44,018 nt of DNA from Butyrivibrio sp. (GTDB taxonomy: Bacteria; Bacillota; Clostridia; Lachnospirales; Lachnospiraceae): NCBI GenBank assembly GCA_017413105.1, contig JAFPVA010000047.1, forward strand, positions 1 through 44,018, read 5' to 3'. Every line of letters starts with the position of its first letter. Position 1 is the first letter of the stretch. This document shows positions 24,213-31,706 of the stretch, one piece after another. The position numbers and the translations under genes are program-made. The notes beneath the pieces were generated by a model, which saw only the letters and a program-made list of their open reading frames with translations, ran no database searches and was not told where the DNA came from.

Positions 24213-25885
24213 AATATTTCTCCTCCGCCTACAAACAATCTGTAGCTTCCAGGTTCCACCTGTATGTCATTGTCCTGACCTATGGTGTCAGATTCATTGA
24301 TATATAGCGCAGCACTCGCATTTTCCCCGAGTCTCTTTATGCACAAAACTTTCTTGTCCTCAGACGCATATATCTTTGTGCCGGAAAAAGAGAATGCGCA
24401 TTTTTTCCTGACATCTGAAAGCTGTTTTACCAGTGCCTTAAGGTCAGTCCCCTTTTCTTTTCCCCATTCCATGCACCTTCTGCAGTCCGGGTCATACCCA
24501 CCAACAGTATAACACTCCGTACCATAGAAAATCGACGGTGCTCCGGGAAAGAGATAAAGCAGAGCAAGAGCTGCTTTCAGCCTGTCTTTATCCTCATGGA
24601 CTTCACTGAAAAATCTGTCCGTATCATGGCTGTCCAGAAGGTTCAGCATCATGTCATTTACCGTGTCAGTGTTCCTGGCAAGGATATCATTGAGCTTATC
24701 GGAAACGCCCTCTGCATCAAGCTTTCCATAGGCAAAATAATCAAGAGCTGCTTTTGTAAATGCATAATTCATGATGCTGTCGTATTGGTCCCCCCGAAGG
24801 TAATTACTTGCATCATGCCAGTTCTCACCGATAATGACCGCAGACTCTTTTGCCGCCTTGACCTCTTTGCGGAACCTTCTCCAGAAGTCGTGGCTGATCT
24901 CGTCAGATACATCAAGCCTCCATCCGTCTATGTCAAACTCATTGATATAGTAGGTTGCGATGGATATGAGATGATCCTGAACCTTAGGGTTTGAAGTATT
25001 CCACTTTGGCATATATTTGCAGCCTGCGAAAACTTCATAGTTCAAAGGATCCTTTGTTGGAAAATCCCCATCAATAACAAACCAGTCAAAAAACTCTGAG
25101 TCCCTGCCCTTTTTAAGCACATCGCGAAACTTATCATTTTTTTCACTGACATGGTTAAAAACTGCATCGAGGACAATCTTCATTTCCCTGTCATGAATGC
25201 CCTTTACCAGCTCTTTTAAATCTGCTTTATCCCCAAACTGAGGGTCAATCTCGAAGTAATCGACTATGTCATACTTGTGATTTGAAGGTGATGTGAAAAT
25301 CGGTGTAAGATAGAGGGCATCGCATCCAAGCTCTTTGATGTAATCGAGTTTTGATATGATCCCCTTAAGATCACCTCCCGCAAAGCTCTTTGAATTCGGG
25401 ATTTCTCCCCACTTAAGGTTGATATAGCTCTTATCTTTTTTATCATCTGCCATGCAGAATCTGTCAATAAAGATCTGGTAAAAGCATGCCTGTGAGAGCC
25501 ACGCTTCCTTTTTAAGGATATCTGCGCTGTTTATGTAAGGGTACTGAAAAAAGTTGTAGTAGCCTTTGGTGAAATCGTAAGTAACTGTTGCACCATCTTC
25601 CGAAAAATAGAAATACTCTTTTCCATCATACAGATAAAAAACGTAGGCTAGTCTTGTATCTTCAAGCTCAAGCTTTACGGAGTAGTAATCATACAGTTCT
25701 CCACTCAGCTCCTTTTCCATTGGAAGCTTTTTCTGGCTATCACCGATGACATATTTGCTCTCGAAGACAATCCACGCTTTTTCAATATCATTTTTTGCAG
25801 TGCGGAGCCTGATTACCATCTCATGTTCAGATACCGGAAAGCAGTATGCAGAATCCGCTATATGCAAAAGTGCAAATTGATTCAT
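24209..25885 (-). CDS. GH13 alpha-glucan hydrolase (neopullulanase/cyclomaltodextrinase type)
   Basis: 558 residues, without a signal peptide, so cytosolic. The N-terminal ~120 residues form the N-domain of GH13_20-type enzymes. The (beta/alpha)8 barrel has DALYLTPIF, DAVFNH (D240, H245), DGWRLDVSDE (nucleophile D325), IIGENW (acid/base E354) and LDSHDT (D421), so the catalytic triad is complete. It should cleave imported malto-oligosaccharides or cyclodextrins at alpha-1,4 bonds. The C-terminal beta domain is short. It lies 13 bp after the carbohydrate-binding lipoprotein gene and overlaps malE by four bases, so uptake and cleavage are made together. Confidence 0.92.
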   Translation of the reverse strand: MNQFALLHIADSAYCFPVSEHEMVIRLRTAKNDIEKAWIVFESKYVIGDSQKKLPMEKELSGELYDYYSVKLELEDTRLAYVFYLYDGKEYFYFSEDGATVTYDFTKGYYNFFQYPYINSADILKKEAWLSQACFYQIFIDRFCMADDKKDKSYINLKWGEIPNSKSFAGGDLKGIISKLDYIKELGCDALYLTPIFTSPSNHKYDIVDYFEIDPQFGDKADLKELVKGIHDREMKIVLDAVFNHVSEKNDKFRDVLKKGRDSEFFDWFVIDGDFPTKDPLNYEVFAGCKYMPKWNTSNPKVQDHLISIATYYINEFDIDGWRLDVSDEISHDFWRRFRKEVKAAKESAVIIGENWHDASNYLRGDQYDSIMNYAFTKAALDYFAYGKLDAEGVSDKLNDILARNTDTVNDMMLNLLDSHDTDRFFSEVHEDKDRLKAALALLYLFPGAPSIFYGTECYTVGGYDPDCRRCMEWGKEKGTDLKALVKQLSDVRKKCAFSFSGTKIYASEDKKVLCIKRLGENASAALYINESDTIGQDNDIQVEPGSYRLFVGGGEIL

Positions 25886-25898
25886 TTATGCTGCCCCT

Positions 25899-27008
25899 TT
25901 ATTTTGAAACTTCTACAGTCATATCATCAAGATTAACCGTGAATGTATATGAACCGTCTTCAGAAATCTGTACGTTATTTCCATTTTCTGCCAAAATGTC
26001 CTTGCCGGTTGTAACATTCTCTTCCTTAAGGACAATACCGGTATCCTCGTCCTTCTCAAATACTGAGAAGCAAAGCTCTGTAGCTGCTGTAAGGTCCATG
26101 GTTATAGTATATACATTCTCACCTTTTTTTCTCTCAAGTTCTTTAAGTTCTGACCAGTCGGCTACCCAGCTTCCTTTTACAAAAACCTTTGTATCCTCGG
26201 TAACTGCAAAAGGCTCTTCTTCTGTTTCCTGGGCTGCTGCAAGCGGATCTGAATTTCTTACGATAGAAAGCGTATCCTGTGCCTGGTTGTCAGGATTTGT
26301 AGTAAGAGTAATTGTGTAGTTGCCATCAAGAATAACCTGCACATTTGCTTTATCAGATGTTCCTGCGAGGCCACCGGCATTTTCCATCTGGCTCTCATCT
26401 ATATCAGTGAATTTGCCAAAGCCCTTCTGTCCATCCCATGACCAGTCGTGGATGATTTGGAACTGATCGCCTTCAAAAAGATCTATTGTAAGAGCGAACT
26501 CGTTTGTGGCATTGCCTGTAGGAACAAGCTCAAACTGTGCTTTCTCCTCATCAGTGATTTTTCCAGCCCAGTTGTTCAACTTAAGTGAGCCCTTTGTTGA
26601 AGAACCTGCAATGTACCAGTGCCTTGTATCTTCTGCTACCTCAGTACTCCTGAAATCGCCGAAAAGAGTAGTATCCTTCTCAAAGGTATCCTTTGACAGG
26701 TCCTTTTTACTTGTTTCAAGGAATGAAGGAGTCTCAAACCAGCCGTTAAACTCAGCATTCTCAGCCTGCTCAAAAGCTTCGTAGGATGCTTTATCCAAAA
26801 GCTCATCAACACCTACTTTAACTGTTCCAAGGGTCTCGTCCTGATTCTTGAAGGTTATTGTCAGCTCCTCCTTGGGAGTTTCGGCTTCTGTTTCCTCAGC
26901 CTCTTTTCCCTCAGCTACAGAATTTCCGCAGCCTGTAAGGCCTCCTATTACCAGCAATGTAGCCATTGTTCCAGCCAGAATTCTTGTCAGAAAAGATCTC
27001 TTTGTCAT
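25899..27008 (-). CDS. Starch-binding-like lipoprotein with tandem carbohydrate-binding domains
   Basis: 369 residues. Lipobox LTGC (Cys27) is followed by a Glu/Thr-rich linker and then three beta-rich parts. The first (about 48-115), with FNGWFETPSFLE and KDTTLFGDF, is like a Flg_new/Listeria-Bacteroides repeat. The second (about 122-250), with RHWYIAGSS, WSWDGQKGFGKF and DGNYTITLTTN, resembles SusE/SusF- or CBM26-like starch-binding modules. The third (about 270-369) starts TKVFVKGSW and ends DGSYTFTVNLDD. It is probably a cell-surface protein that holds starch near the transporter. It is first in the operon with a GGGAGGG ribosome-binding site. The exact CBM family is uncertain. Confidence 0.78.
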   Translation of the reverse strand: MTKRSFLTRILAGTMATLLVIGGLTGCGNSVAEGKEAEETEAETPKEELTITFKNQDETLGTVKVGVDELLDKASYEAFEQAENAEFNGWFETPSFLETSKKDLSKDTFEKDTTLFGDFRSTEVAEDTRHWYIAGSSTKGSLKLNNWAGKITDEEKAQFELVPTGNATNEFALTIDLFEGDQFQIIHDWSWDGQKGFGKFTDIDESQMENAGGLAGTSDKANVQVILDGNYTITLTTNPDNQAQDTLSIVRNSDPLAAAQETEEEPFAVTEDTKVFVKGSWVADWSELKELERKKGENVYTITMDLTAATELCFSVFEKDEDTGIVLKEENVTTGKDILAENGNNVQISEDGSYTFTVNLDDMTVEVSK

Positions 27009-27034
27009 AACTATTACCCTCCCGATAATTATTT

Positions 27035-27094
27035 TGTTAAACTTGTTAACTTAACTGTTAAATTAGTAATAACACTTTGAAATCCTCTTGTCAA
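27035..27094 (-). promoter_or_regulatory. Starch-operon promoter with operator
   Basis: Minus strand: consensus TTGACA (rc of 27089-27094), 17 bp, TATTAC (rc of 27066-27071). The start-site region downstream (27035-27061) carries repeated GTTAA half-sites, including ACTTGTTAAC at 27041-27050, which matches the palindrome at 27119-27134. Binding there would block the operon. The divergent LacI-type protein is the obvious candidate. Confidence 0.7.
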
Positions 27095-27118
27095 TATCTA
27101 TGACCTCTGCTATTATTA

Positions 27119-27134
27119 GGTTAACTTGTTAACC
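27119..27134. promoter_or_regulatory. Palindromic operator before the LacI-type gene
   Basis: GGTTAAC TT GTTAACC is a perfect 7-2-7 inverted repeat. It lies about 43 bp upstream of the regulator start and 25 bp beyond the operon -35 box, so it could serve autoregulation and DNA looping with the 27041 site. The centre is TT rather than the CG usual for LacI-family sites. Confidence 0.65.
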
Positions 27135-27176
27135 CACTGTACTAACTTAACAATTCTTCTAGAAGGAAAAGACAAA

Positions 27177-28067
27177 ATGGCTAACGAAAAAAAAGCTACT
27201 GTCCGCGATATAGCTGCAAAAGCCGGCGTTTCAGTAGCAACAGTCTCTTATGTACTTAACGATAAAAAGGATACCAAAATAAGTGATGCCACCAGAAAGA
27301 AAGTTCTTCAGGTCGCGAATCTGTTAAACTACAGTATCCCTGAAAAATTTAAGAATCTGGATGCAAGAAAAAGTGCCTATACAATAGGTATAATGTACCA
27401 ACTTAAAGCTGATACCCTGTCAAGAAACAATGAGATCATGACTCTCATAAACCTTCTCGCTGAAAGGTTTTTCAGAATCGGCTTCAACTGCCAGCTCATC
27501 CCCATAGAATCAGAGGCTGAATATCAAAAGCCAGTTCAGGGGTTGGACGGAATTATTGCCATTGACCTTGAAGAGAGCGTCTTCAAGCAGATGTCCGGTC
27601 AGTACTTTATCCCAATCCTGTGCCTGGATATGATGATAAACGACTTCCTTTTCTATCAGATACATACAGATATTGAAGGCATTGTAGCTCAGTCAAAAGA
27701 AATCCTTGGCGACGATTTCTTCATGGTAATTGATAAATACAACAACAACAGATACCGCGAATATATCTCATCAGTATTACCTGATGGCAGGACATTGTTT
27801 TTCTCAGACATTGAAAAAAGCAACTTTGCTGAACTGACCAATAAAAAAGTTCTGGTCTTTGGCAGCCATCTTGGCATAATCCTTAAGCACTACTCGAAGT
27901 GCGAAGATATGATCATTGTAACCATCGAAGAATCACCACATATATACACATCTTCTATAGGGACCATTCATCTGGACATCGAGAAAAAAGCCAATCTCGC
28001 CATGAACATCATGATGAATGCCATAGAAAAAAAGTTTGATGTCAAACACGAATACAAGGTCATGTGA
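27177..28067 (+). CDS. LacI-family regulator of the starch operon
   Basis: 296 residues. The N-terminal helix-turn-helix TVRDIAAKAGVSVATVSYVLN (about 7-27) and hinge region are canonical. The effector domain starts YTIGIMYQLK but is divergent and about 35-40 residues shorter than usual, with weak conservation of the sugar-contacting positions. The ATG at 27177 is chosen over the longer frame from 27126 because GAAGG lies just before it and the longer frame would start inside the operator. It is divergent from the starch genes and is expected to repress them until a maltodextrin is present. Confidence 0.88.
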   Translation: MANEKKATVRDIAAKAGVSVATVSYVLNDKKDTKISDATRKKVLQVANLLNYSIPEKFKNLDARKSAYTIGIMYQLKADTLSRNNEIMTLINLLAERFFRIGFNCQLIPIESEAEYQKPVQGLDGIIAIDLEESVFKQMSGQYFIPILCLDMMINDFLFYQIHTDIEGIVAQSKEILGDDFFMVIDKYNNNRYREYISSVLPDGRTLFFSDIEKSNFAELTNKKVLVFGSHLGIILKHYSKCEDMIIVTIEESPHIYTSSIGTIHLDIEKKANLAMNIMMNAIEKKFDVKHEYKVM

Positions 28068-28070
28068 TTG

Positions 28071-28191
28071 TGGAACGGGGGGACGGTTCTTGCGTTCCAT
28101 TTTACACAATGAAACGGGGGGACGGTTCCTTCGTTCCATTTTACACAATGGAACGCAAGAACCGTCCCCTCGTTCCGTCCCCTCGTTCCAC
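28071..28191. repeat. Dispersed GGGGACGGTTC-type repeat cluster
   Basis: Two direct copies of GGGGGGACGGTTC..CGTTCCATTTTACACAATG followed by inverted copies (GGAACGCAAGAACCGTCCCC), forming a long imperfect hairpin between the converging LacI- and LysR-type genes. It is the same family as 1191-1303 and may act as a bidirectional terminator. Confidence 0.8.
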
Positions 28192-28192
28192 C

Positions 28193-29071
28193 TTATCCTT
28201 TCATGATCAATCCTACTAATTCTTCGATTACACGACTTTGGTGTTTATCCTTATGAACAAATACCTGCGAATAAATCGGGAAATCATCCCCTGCCCAATC
28301 AATCTTCTTAAGTTTCTTTTCCCTTACTTCCGCCTCCGCTGTCATTGCCGGCATAAAGGCGATTCCAAGTCCGTTTATAGCAAAGGCCTTGAGTATCTCC
28401 TTGCTGCTTGTCTCCAGTTCAATCTTCGGTGTAACTCCATGCTTTGAGAAATCATCCAGAAGCATACGCCTGAAACTACAGGTGTGGGATGTCAGCAAAA
28501 GCGGAATATTCTCCAGATCCTCTTCTTTTACTTTCTTCATTTTAGAAACCGGATGATCCGGGTTTACAAAAAAGCAAAGTGTCTCTTTCTTCTTGCAGAT
28601 CATTTTAAGCTCAGCATACTCTATAAGCGGGTTCAGAGTGTATACCATATCCAAGGCTCCACTTTTAAGAAGCGCTGGGAAAGTATCATGATCAATAAAC
28701 TGAATCCGTATATCCATTCCGGGATATTTTTTCTTATACTCCATCAGCTTTTCCGGAAAATGCTTGTAGCACAGAGACTCAGATACACCAATCTTTATGA
28801 TGCCCGAGGGAATCTCCGCAGCGGAAACCTCCAAAAGCATCTGCCTTTGAAGCTGCAGCATCTGCTCTGCATAGGATATGAGTTTTTCTCCCTCCGTCGT
28901 CAAAACAAGGGATTTTCCCAGCCGCTCAAAAAGAAGACATCCAAACTCTTCTTCCAATTGTTTTATCTGCGTAGTCACAGTTGACTGGGCATATCCCAGC
29001 ATATTTGCTGTGGTTGTAAAACTCCCGGTATCAACGATTTTTAAAAAGGTTTCTAGTTGAGTGTTGTTCAT
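28193..29071 (-). CDS. LysR-family transcriptional regulator
   Basis: 292 residues. The N-terminal winged HTH (LETFLKIVDTGSFTTTANMLGYAQSTVTTQIKQLEEEFG) is followed by the alpha/beta substrate-binding domain (IIKIGVSESLCYKHFPEKLMEYKKKYPGMDIRI onward). Length and layout are standard. It is divergent from the ABC-2 exporter genes and likely controls them from the ATCAA-N5-TTGAT site in the shared spacer. The effector is unknown. A GAGG ribosome-binding site precedes the ATG. Confidence 0.92.
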   Translation of the reverse strand: MNNTQLETFLKIVDTGSFTTTANMLGYAQSTVTTQIKQLEEEFGCLLFERLGKSLVLTTEGEKLISYAEQMLQLQRQMLLEVSAAEIPSGIIKIGVSESLCYKHFPEKLMEYKKKYPGMDIRIQFIDHDTFPALLKSGALDMVYTLNPLIEYAELKMICKKKETLCFFVNPDHPVSKMKKVKEEDLENIPLLLTSHTCSFRRMLLDDFSKHGVTPKIELETSSKEILKAFAINGLGIAFMPAMTAEAEVREKKLKKIDWAGDDFPIYSQVFVHKDKHQSRVIEELVGLIMKG

Positions 29072-29088
29072 ATTAGCCTCTCACATAC

Positions 29089-29103
29089 ATCAATATTTTT
29101 GAT
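29089..29103. promoter_or_regulatory. LysR-type binding site
   Basis: ATCAA TATTT TTGAT is a perfect 5-5-5 inverted repeat fitting the T-N11-A rule for LysR-family sites. It lies 18 bp upstream of the regulator start, in the divergent spacer. Expected roles are autorepression and activation of the exporter genes. Confidence 0.5.
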
Positions 29104-29265
29104 TGTTTCTATCTGTTATTTCAATTTTACTGATGCATCTTTTGATGCTATTGTACATTTAAGGGCATTCAAAATCAAGTCACTAATTATTTGTTTATCC
29201 ATATAAGTTACCTGATAAATTCACATCAGGCAGTCCATTATGTCAAAGAACACAGGAGGCGGAAT

Positions 29266-30033
29266 ATGAGCATTGAAGTAAAAGACCTGACGAAAACATA
29301 TAACCTTAAGCATCATCAAAAAAAGCTCGCCGTGGACAATATTTCTTTTACCATACCCATCGGGGAAATTGTCGGCTTCATCGGACCTAACGGAGCAGGA
29401 AAATCCACCACCATAAAAATGATGACAGGAATCCTCACCCCGGATAAGGGCTCTATTTCCATCGATGGGCTGAATTTCAAAACGAATCGTAAGGAAATCA
29501 TGCTGAAAACCGGCGTGGTTTTTGGTCAGAAGAGCGTTCTATGCTGGGATATTCCGGTTATTGATTCTTTAAAACTGTTTAAAGATATGTACCGGGTTCC
29601 AAACGACATTTTTAAAGAAAATATGGATATCTTTTCAGACATCCTTGGACTTGAAGGATTTCTCAGACAGCCACCAAGACTATTAAGCCTCGGGCAGCGG
29701 ATGAAGGCAGATCTGGCGGCTTCGCTGATATATAATCCTGATATTCTCTTTTTGGATGAGCCCACAATCGGAATAGACGTGCTCTCCAAAGAACGAATCC
29801 GGCAGTTTATCCGAAGGATAAACAAGGAACGTCACACCACAATCATTCTGACCACACATGATGTTTCAGACATTGAATCATTGTGCGAAAAGATGATCAT
29901 CATCGATAAAGGGACTCTTATCTATGATGGTACCCTTCCGCAGCTAAAGAGTATTTACAGGACTACTGATCTTGAAGAGATCATAAAAAAGATCTATCTG
30001 GAAGGTGAAGAACGAAATGCGAAAATATGCTGA
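29266..30033 (+). CDS. ABC-2 exporter ATPase
   Basis: 255 residues from the preferred ATG at 29266 (AGGAGG six to seven nt upstream; the longer frame from 29191 has no such signal). Walker A GPNGAGKST, signature LSLGQRMKADLA (a Gly-Gln variant), Walker B DILFLDEPTIGID and switch TTHDVSD are all present. It belongs to the NodI/YadG-like group that pairs with two small DUF990-type permeases, which follow immediately. It powers export of an unknown substrate. Its 3' end overlaps the first permease gene by 17 bases. Confidence 0.9.
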   Translation: MSIEVKDLTKTYNLKHHQKKLAVDNISFTIPIGEIVGFIGPNGAGKSTTIKMMTGILTPDKGSISIDGLNFKTNRKEIMLKTGVVFGQKSVLCWDIPVIDSLKLFKDMYRVPNDIFKENMDIFSDILGLEGFLRQPPRLLSLGQRMKADLAASLIYNPDILFLDEPTIGIDVLSKERIRQFIRRINKERHTTIILTTHDVSDIESLCEKMIIIDKGTLIYDGTLPQLKSIYRTTDLEEIIKKIYLEGEERNAKIC

Positions 30034-30808
30034 TCTTGCAATGATAGGAATAAAAGAACATACTGCTTACTTAAACTCTGTATGGGCGAATTTTCTGGCA
30101 AAGATTGTATATCTGTATATGCAGTTTGCTTTGTGGAATGCACTTTTTTACTCGAATAATGTAGGCTCAATCCCCCTTAGTCACGATGAGGCGATCAGGT
30201 ATATCATTGTTGCCACCGTCATTTCCACCTTTATGGAATGTGATGTCATAGCGTGGATCAATGGTCAGATTCAGTCGGGGGATGTGGCAAATCAGCTGAT
30301 ACGTCCAATTGACTATAAATTCATGATCTTCGCAAAGCATATTGGTACCAGCGTTGCAAGATTTATGATATATACTCTCCCGCTGGGAATCCTTATCACA
30401 GTCTTTTACCGGGGGAATCTTTTCTTCAAAGAACAACTGGTGTATGGAATCCTGTCCATACTTCTTGCTTATGTGATCCAGTTTTTATATTCTCTGATAA
30501 TAGGACTTATGGCATTCTGGCTTATCGTGACCTGGCCGCTTAACATGCTCCTTGCGGCAATTTACAAGCTGCTGTCCGGTTCGTGGATACCTACTGCGAT
30601 GTTTCCTGCTTTTCTCGCAAAGATAAACTTATTTCTCCCTTTCCGGGCAATATATGCGATACCTGTTACCATCATTACTACGCCTATGTCTTTTGAAAAC
30701 ATCTGCGAAAATCTATTCATTCAGCTTGTTTGGCTCTCTGTTTTGTTTCTTATATCGGAAGCTGTCTGGGTAGTAGGGAAAAATAAACTTGTTGTTCAGG
30801 GAGGATAA
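30017..30808 (+). CDS. ABC-2 family permease (DUF990-like), first subunit
   Basis: About 263 residues with six predicted helices (for example YIIVATVISTFMECDVI, ILSILLAYVIQFLYSLIIGLMAFWLIV and LVWLSVLFLISEAVWVV). The motif GDVANQLIRPIDYKF after helix 2 is typical of the paired DUF990/ABC2_membrane_6 proteins. It works as a heterodimer with the next gene product. The start at 30017 is chosen from the conserved MRKYADLA beginning; an upstream in-frame GTG at 30005 is possible. Confidence 0.85.
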   Translation: MRKYADLAMIGIKEHTAYLNSVWANFLAKIVYLYMQFALWNALFYSNNVGSIPLSHDEAIRYIIVATVISTFMECDVIAWINGQIQSGDVANQLIRPIDYKFMIFAKHIGTSVARFMIYTLPLGILITVFYRGNLFFKEQLVYGILSILLAYVIQFLYSLIIGLMAFWLIVTWPLNMLLAAIYKLLSGSWIPTAMFPAFLAKINLFLPFRAIYAIPVTIITTPMSFENICENLFIQLVWLSVLFLISEAVWVVGKNKLVVQGG

Positions 30809-30811
30809 CTC

Positions 30812-31615
30812 ATGTATCTGCTAAAGATGTACAGACATTTCGTTCTCATATATATGAAGGGAAAACTGGCTTATCATTTTTCTCTGGTTTTTGAGCTCAT
30901 CGCCAATACGATTCAAATAGGGGTATACTTCGCAGGGTTTATGGTCATCTTCCATAATTTCGAAACAATCGCAGGATGGACTCAGAACGAAGTACTTTTC
31001 ATGTTTACCACCAGTTGGCTGACCTACAGTCTCAGCTGTTTCTTTTTCTGGAGTCCCATGAAGGATATGGGGGAGCTTATCCGAAACGGCAAATTTGATT
31101 TGTATCTCACACGCCCCATCGGCCCAATGCTGTATATGGTTTTGCAGCAGTTCCAGTATACTTTCATTCCCCGCCTTGTTTTATCCGTTTTTTTCTGGAT
31201 CTACAGCATGTCAAAACTTTCTATTGAATGGACTGCAAACACTATTTCTTTTTATGCGGTAAATATGCTGTCTTCATTCGTGATATTCTCCGCCATCACT
31301 GTATTTACCGGCACCATCAGTTTTTGGACAATAAAAAGTGAGGAGATTGTATCACTCCTCACCAATAACAATTATGGGTTAAAAAACTATACGGATTACC
31401 CTCTCACTATCTACAGTAAAGGAATAGGGTTCCTACTTACCTTTATCATTCCATATGCATTCACCAGCTATTATCCTGTCTCTAATATTCTTGATAAAAA
31501 TCTTGTGTACCCGGAATACGCTTATCTCTCACCTCTTATCGCCCTGATTGCCGGTACTGCAGCTTACCTTTTCTGGAAAACCGGTCTAAAGCACTATAAC
31601 AGTGCAGGCGCATAA
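30812..31615 (+). CDS. ABC-2 family permease (DUF990-like), second subunit
   Basis: 267 residues with six predicted helices and the matching motif GKFDLYLTRPIGPML. It is the partner of the preceding permease, three bases downstream of it with a GGGAGGA ribosome-binding site inside that gene's end. The three genes form a complete exporter. Related systems have been linked to drug or lipid export, but nothing here fixes the substrate. A degenerate GGGGATGG repeat piece follows its stop. Confidence 0.85.
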   Translation: MYLLKMYRHFVLIYMKGKLAYHFSLVFELIANTIQIGVYFAGFMVIFHNFETIAGWTQNEVLFMFTTSWLTYSLSCFFFWSPMKDMGELIRNGKFDLYLTRPIGPMLYMVLQQFQYTFIPRLVLSVFFWIYSMSKLSIEWTANTISFYAVNMLSSFVIFSAITVFTGTISFWTIKSEEIVSLLTNNNYGLKNYTDYPLTIYSKGIGFLLTFIIPYAFTSYYPVSNILDKNLVYPEYAYLSPLIALIAGTAAYLFWKTGLKHYNSAGA

Positions 31616-31670
31616 TTAGTGGAACAAGGGGATGGTTTTCTTTACCCACGCTCTCCGACCAGACAAAAAA

Positions 31671-31699
31671 GAAGCAACGAAAGGAATATTCGCTGCTTC
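31671..31699 (-). terminator. Terminator of the MATE fusion gene
   Basis: Arms GAAGCAACGAA (31671-31681) and TTCGCTGCTTC (31689-31699) pair with one G-T wobble. On the minus strand the stem is followed by TTTTTTG. The hairpin ends 8 bp from the fusion gene's stop. Confidence 0.7.
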
Positions 31700-31706
31700 A
31701 TCGTTC

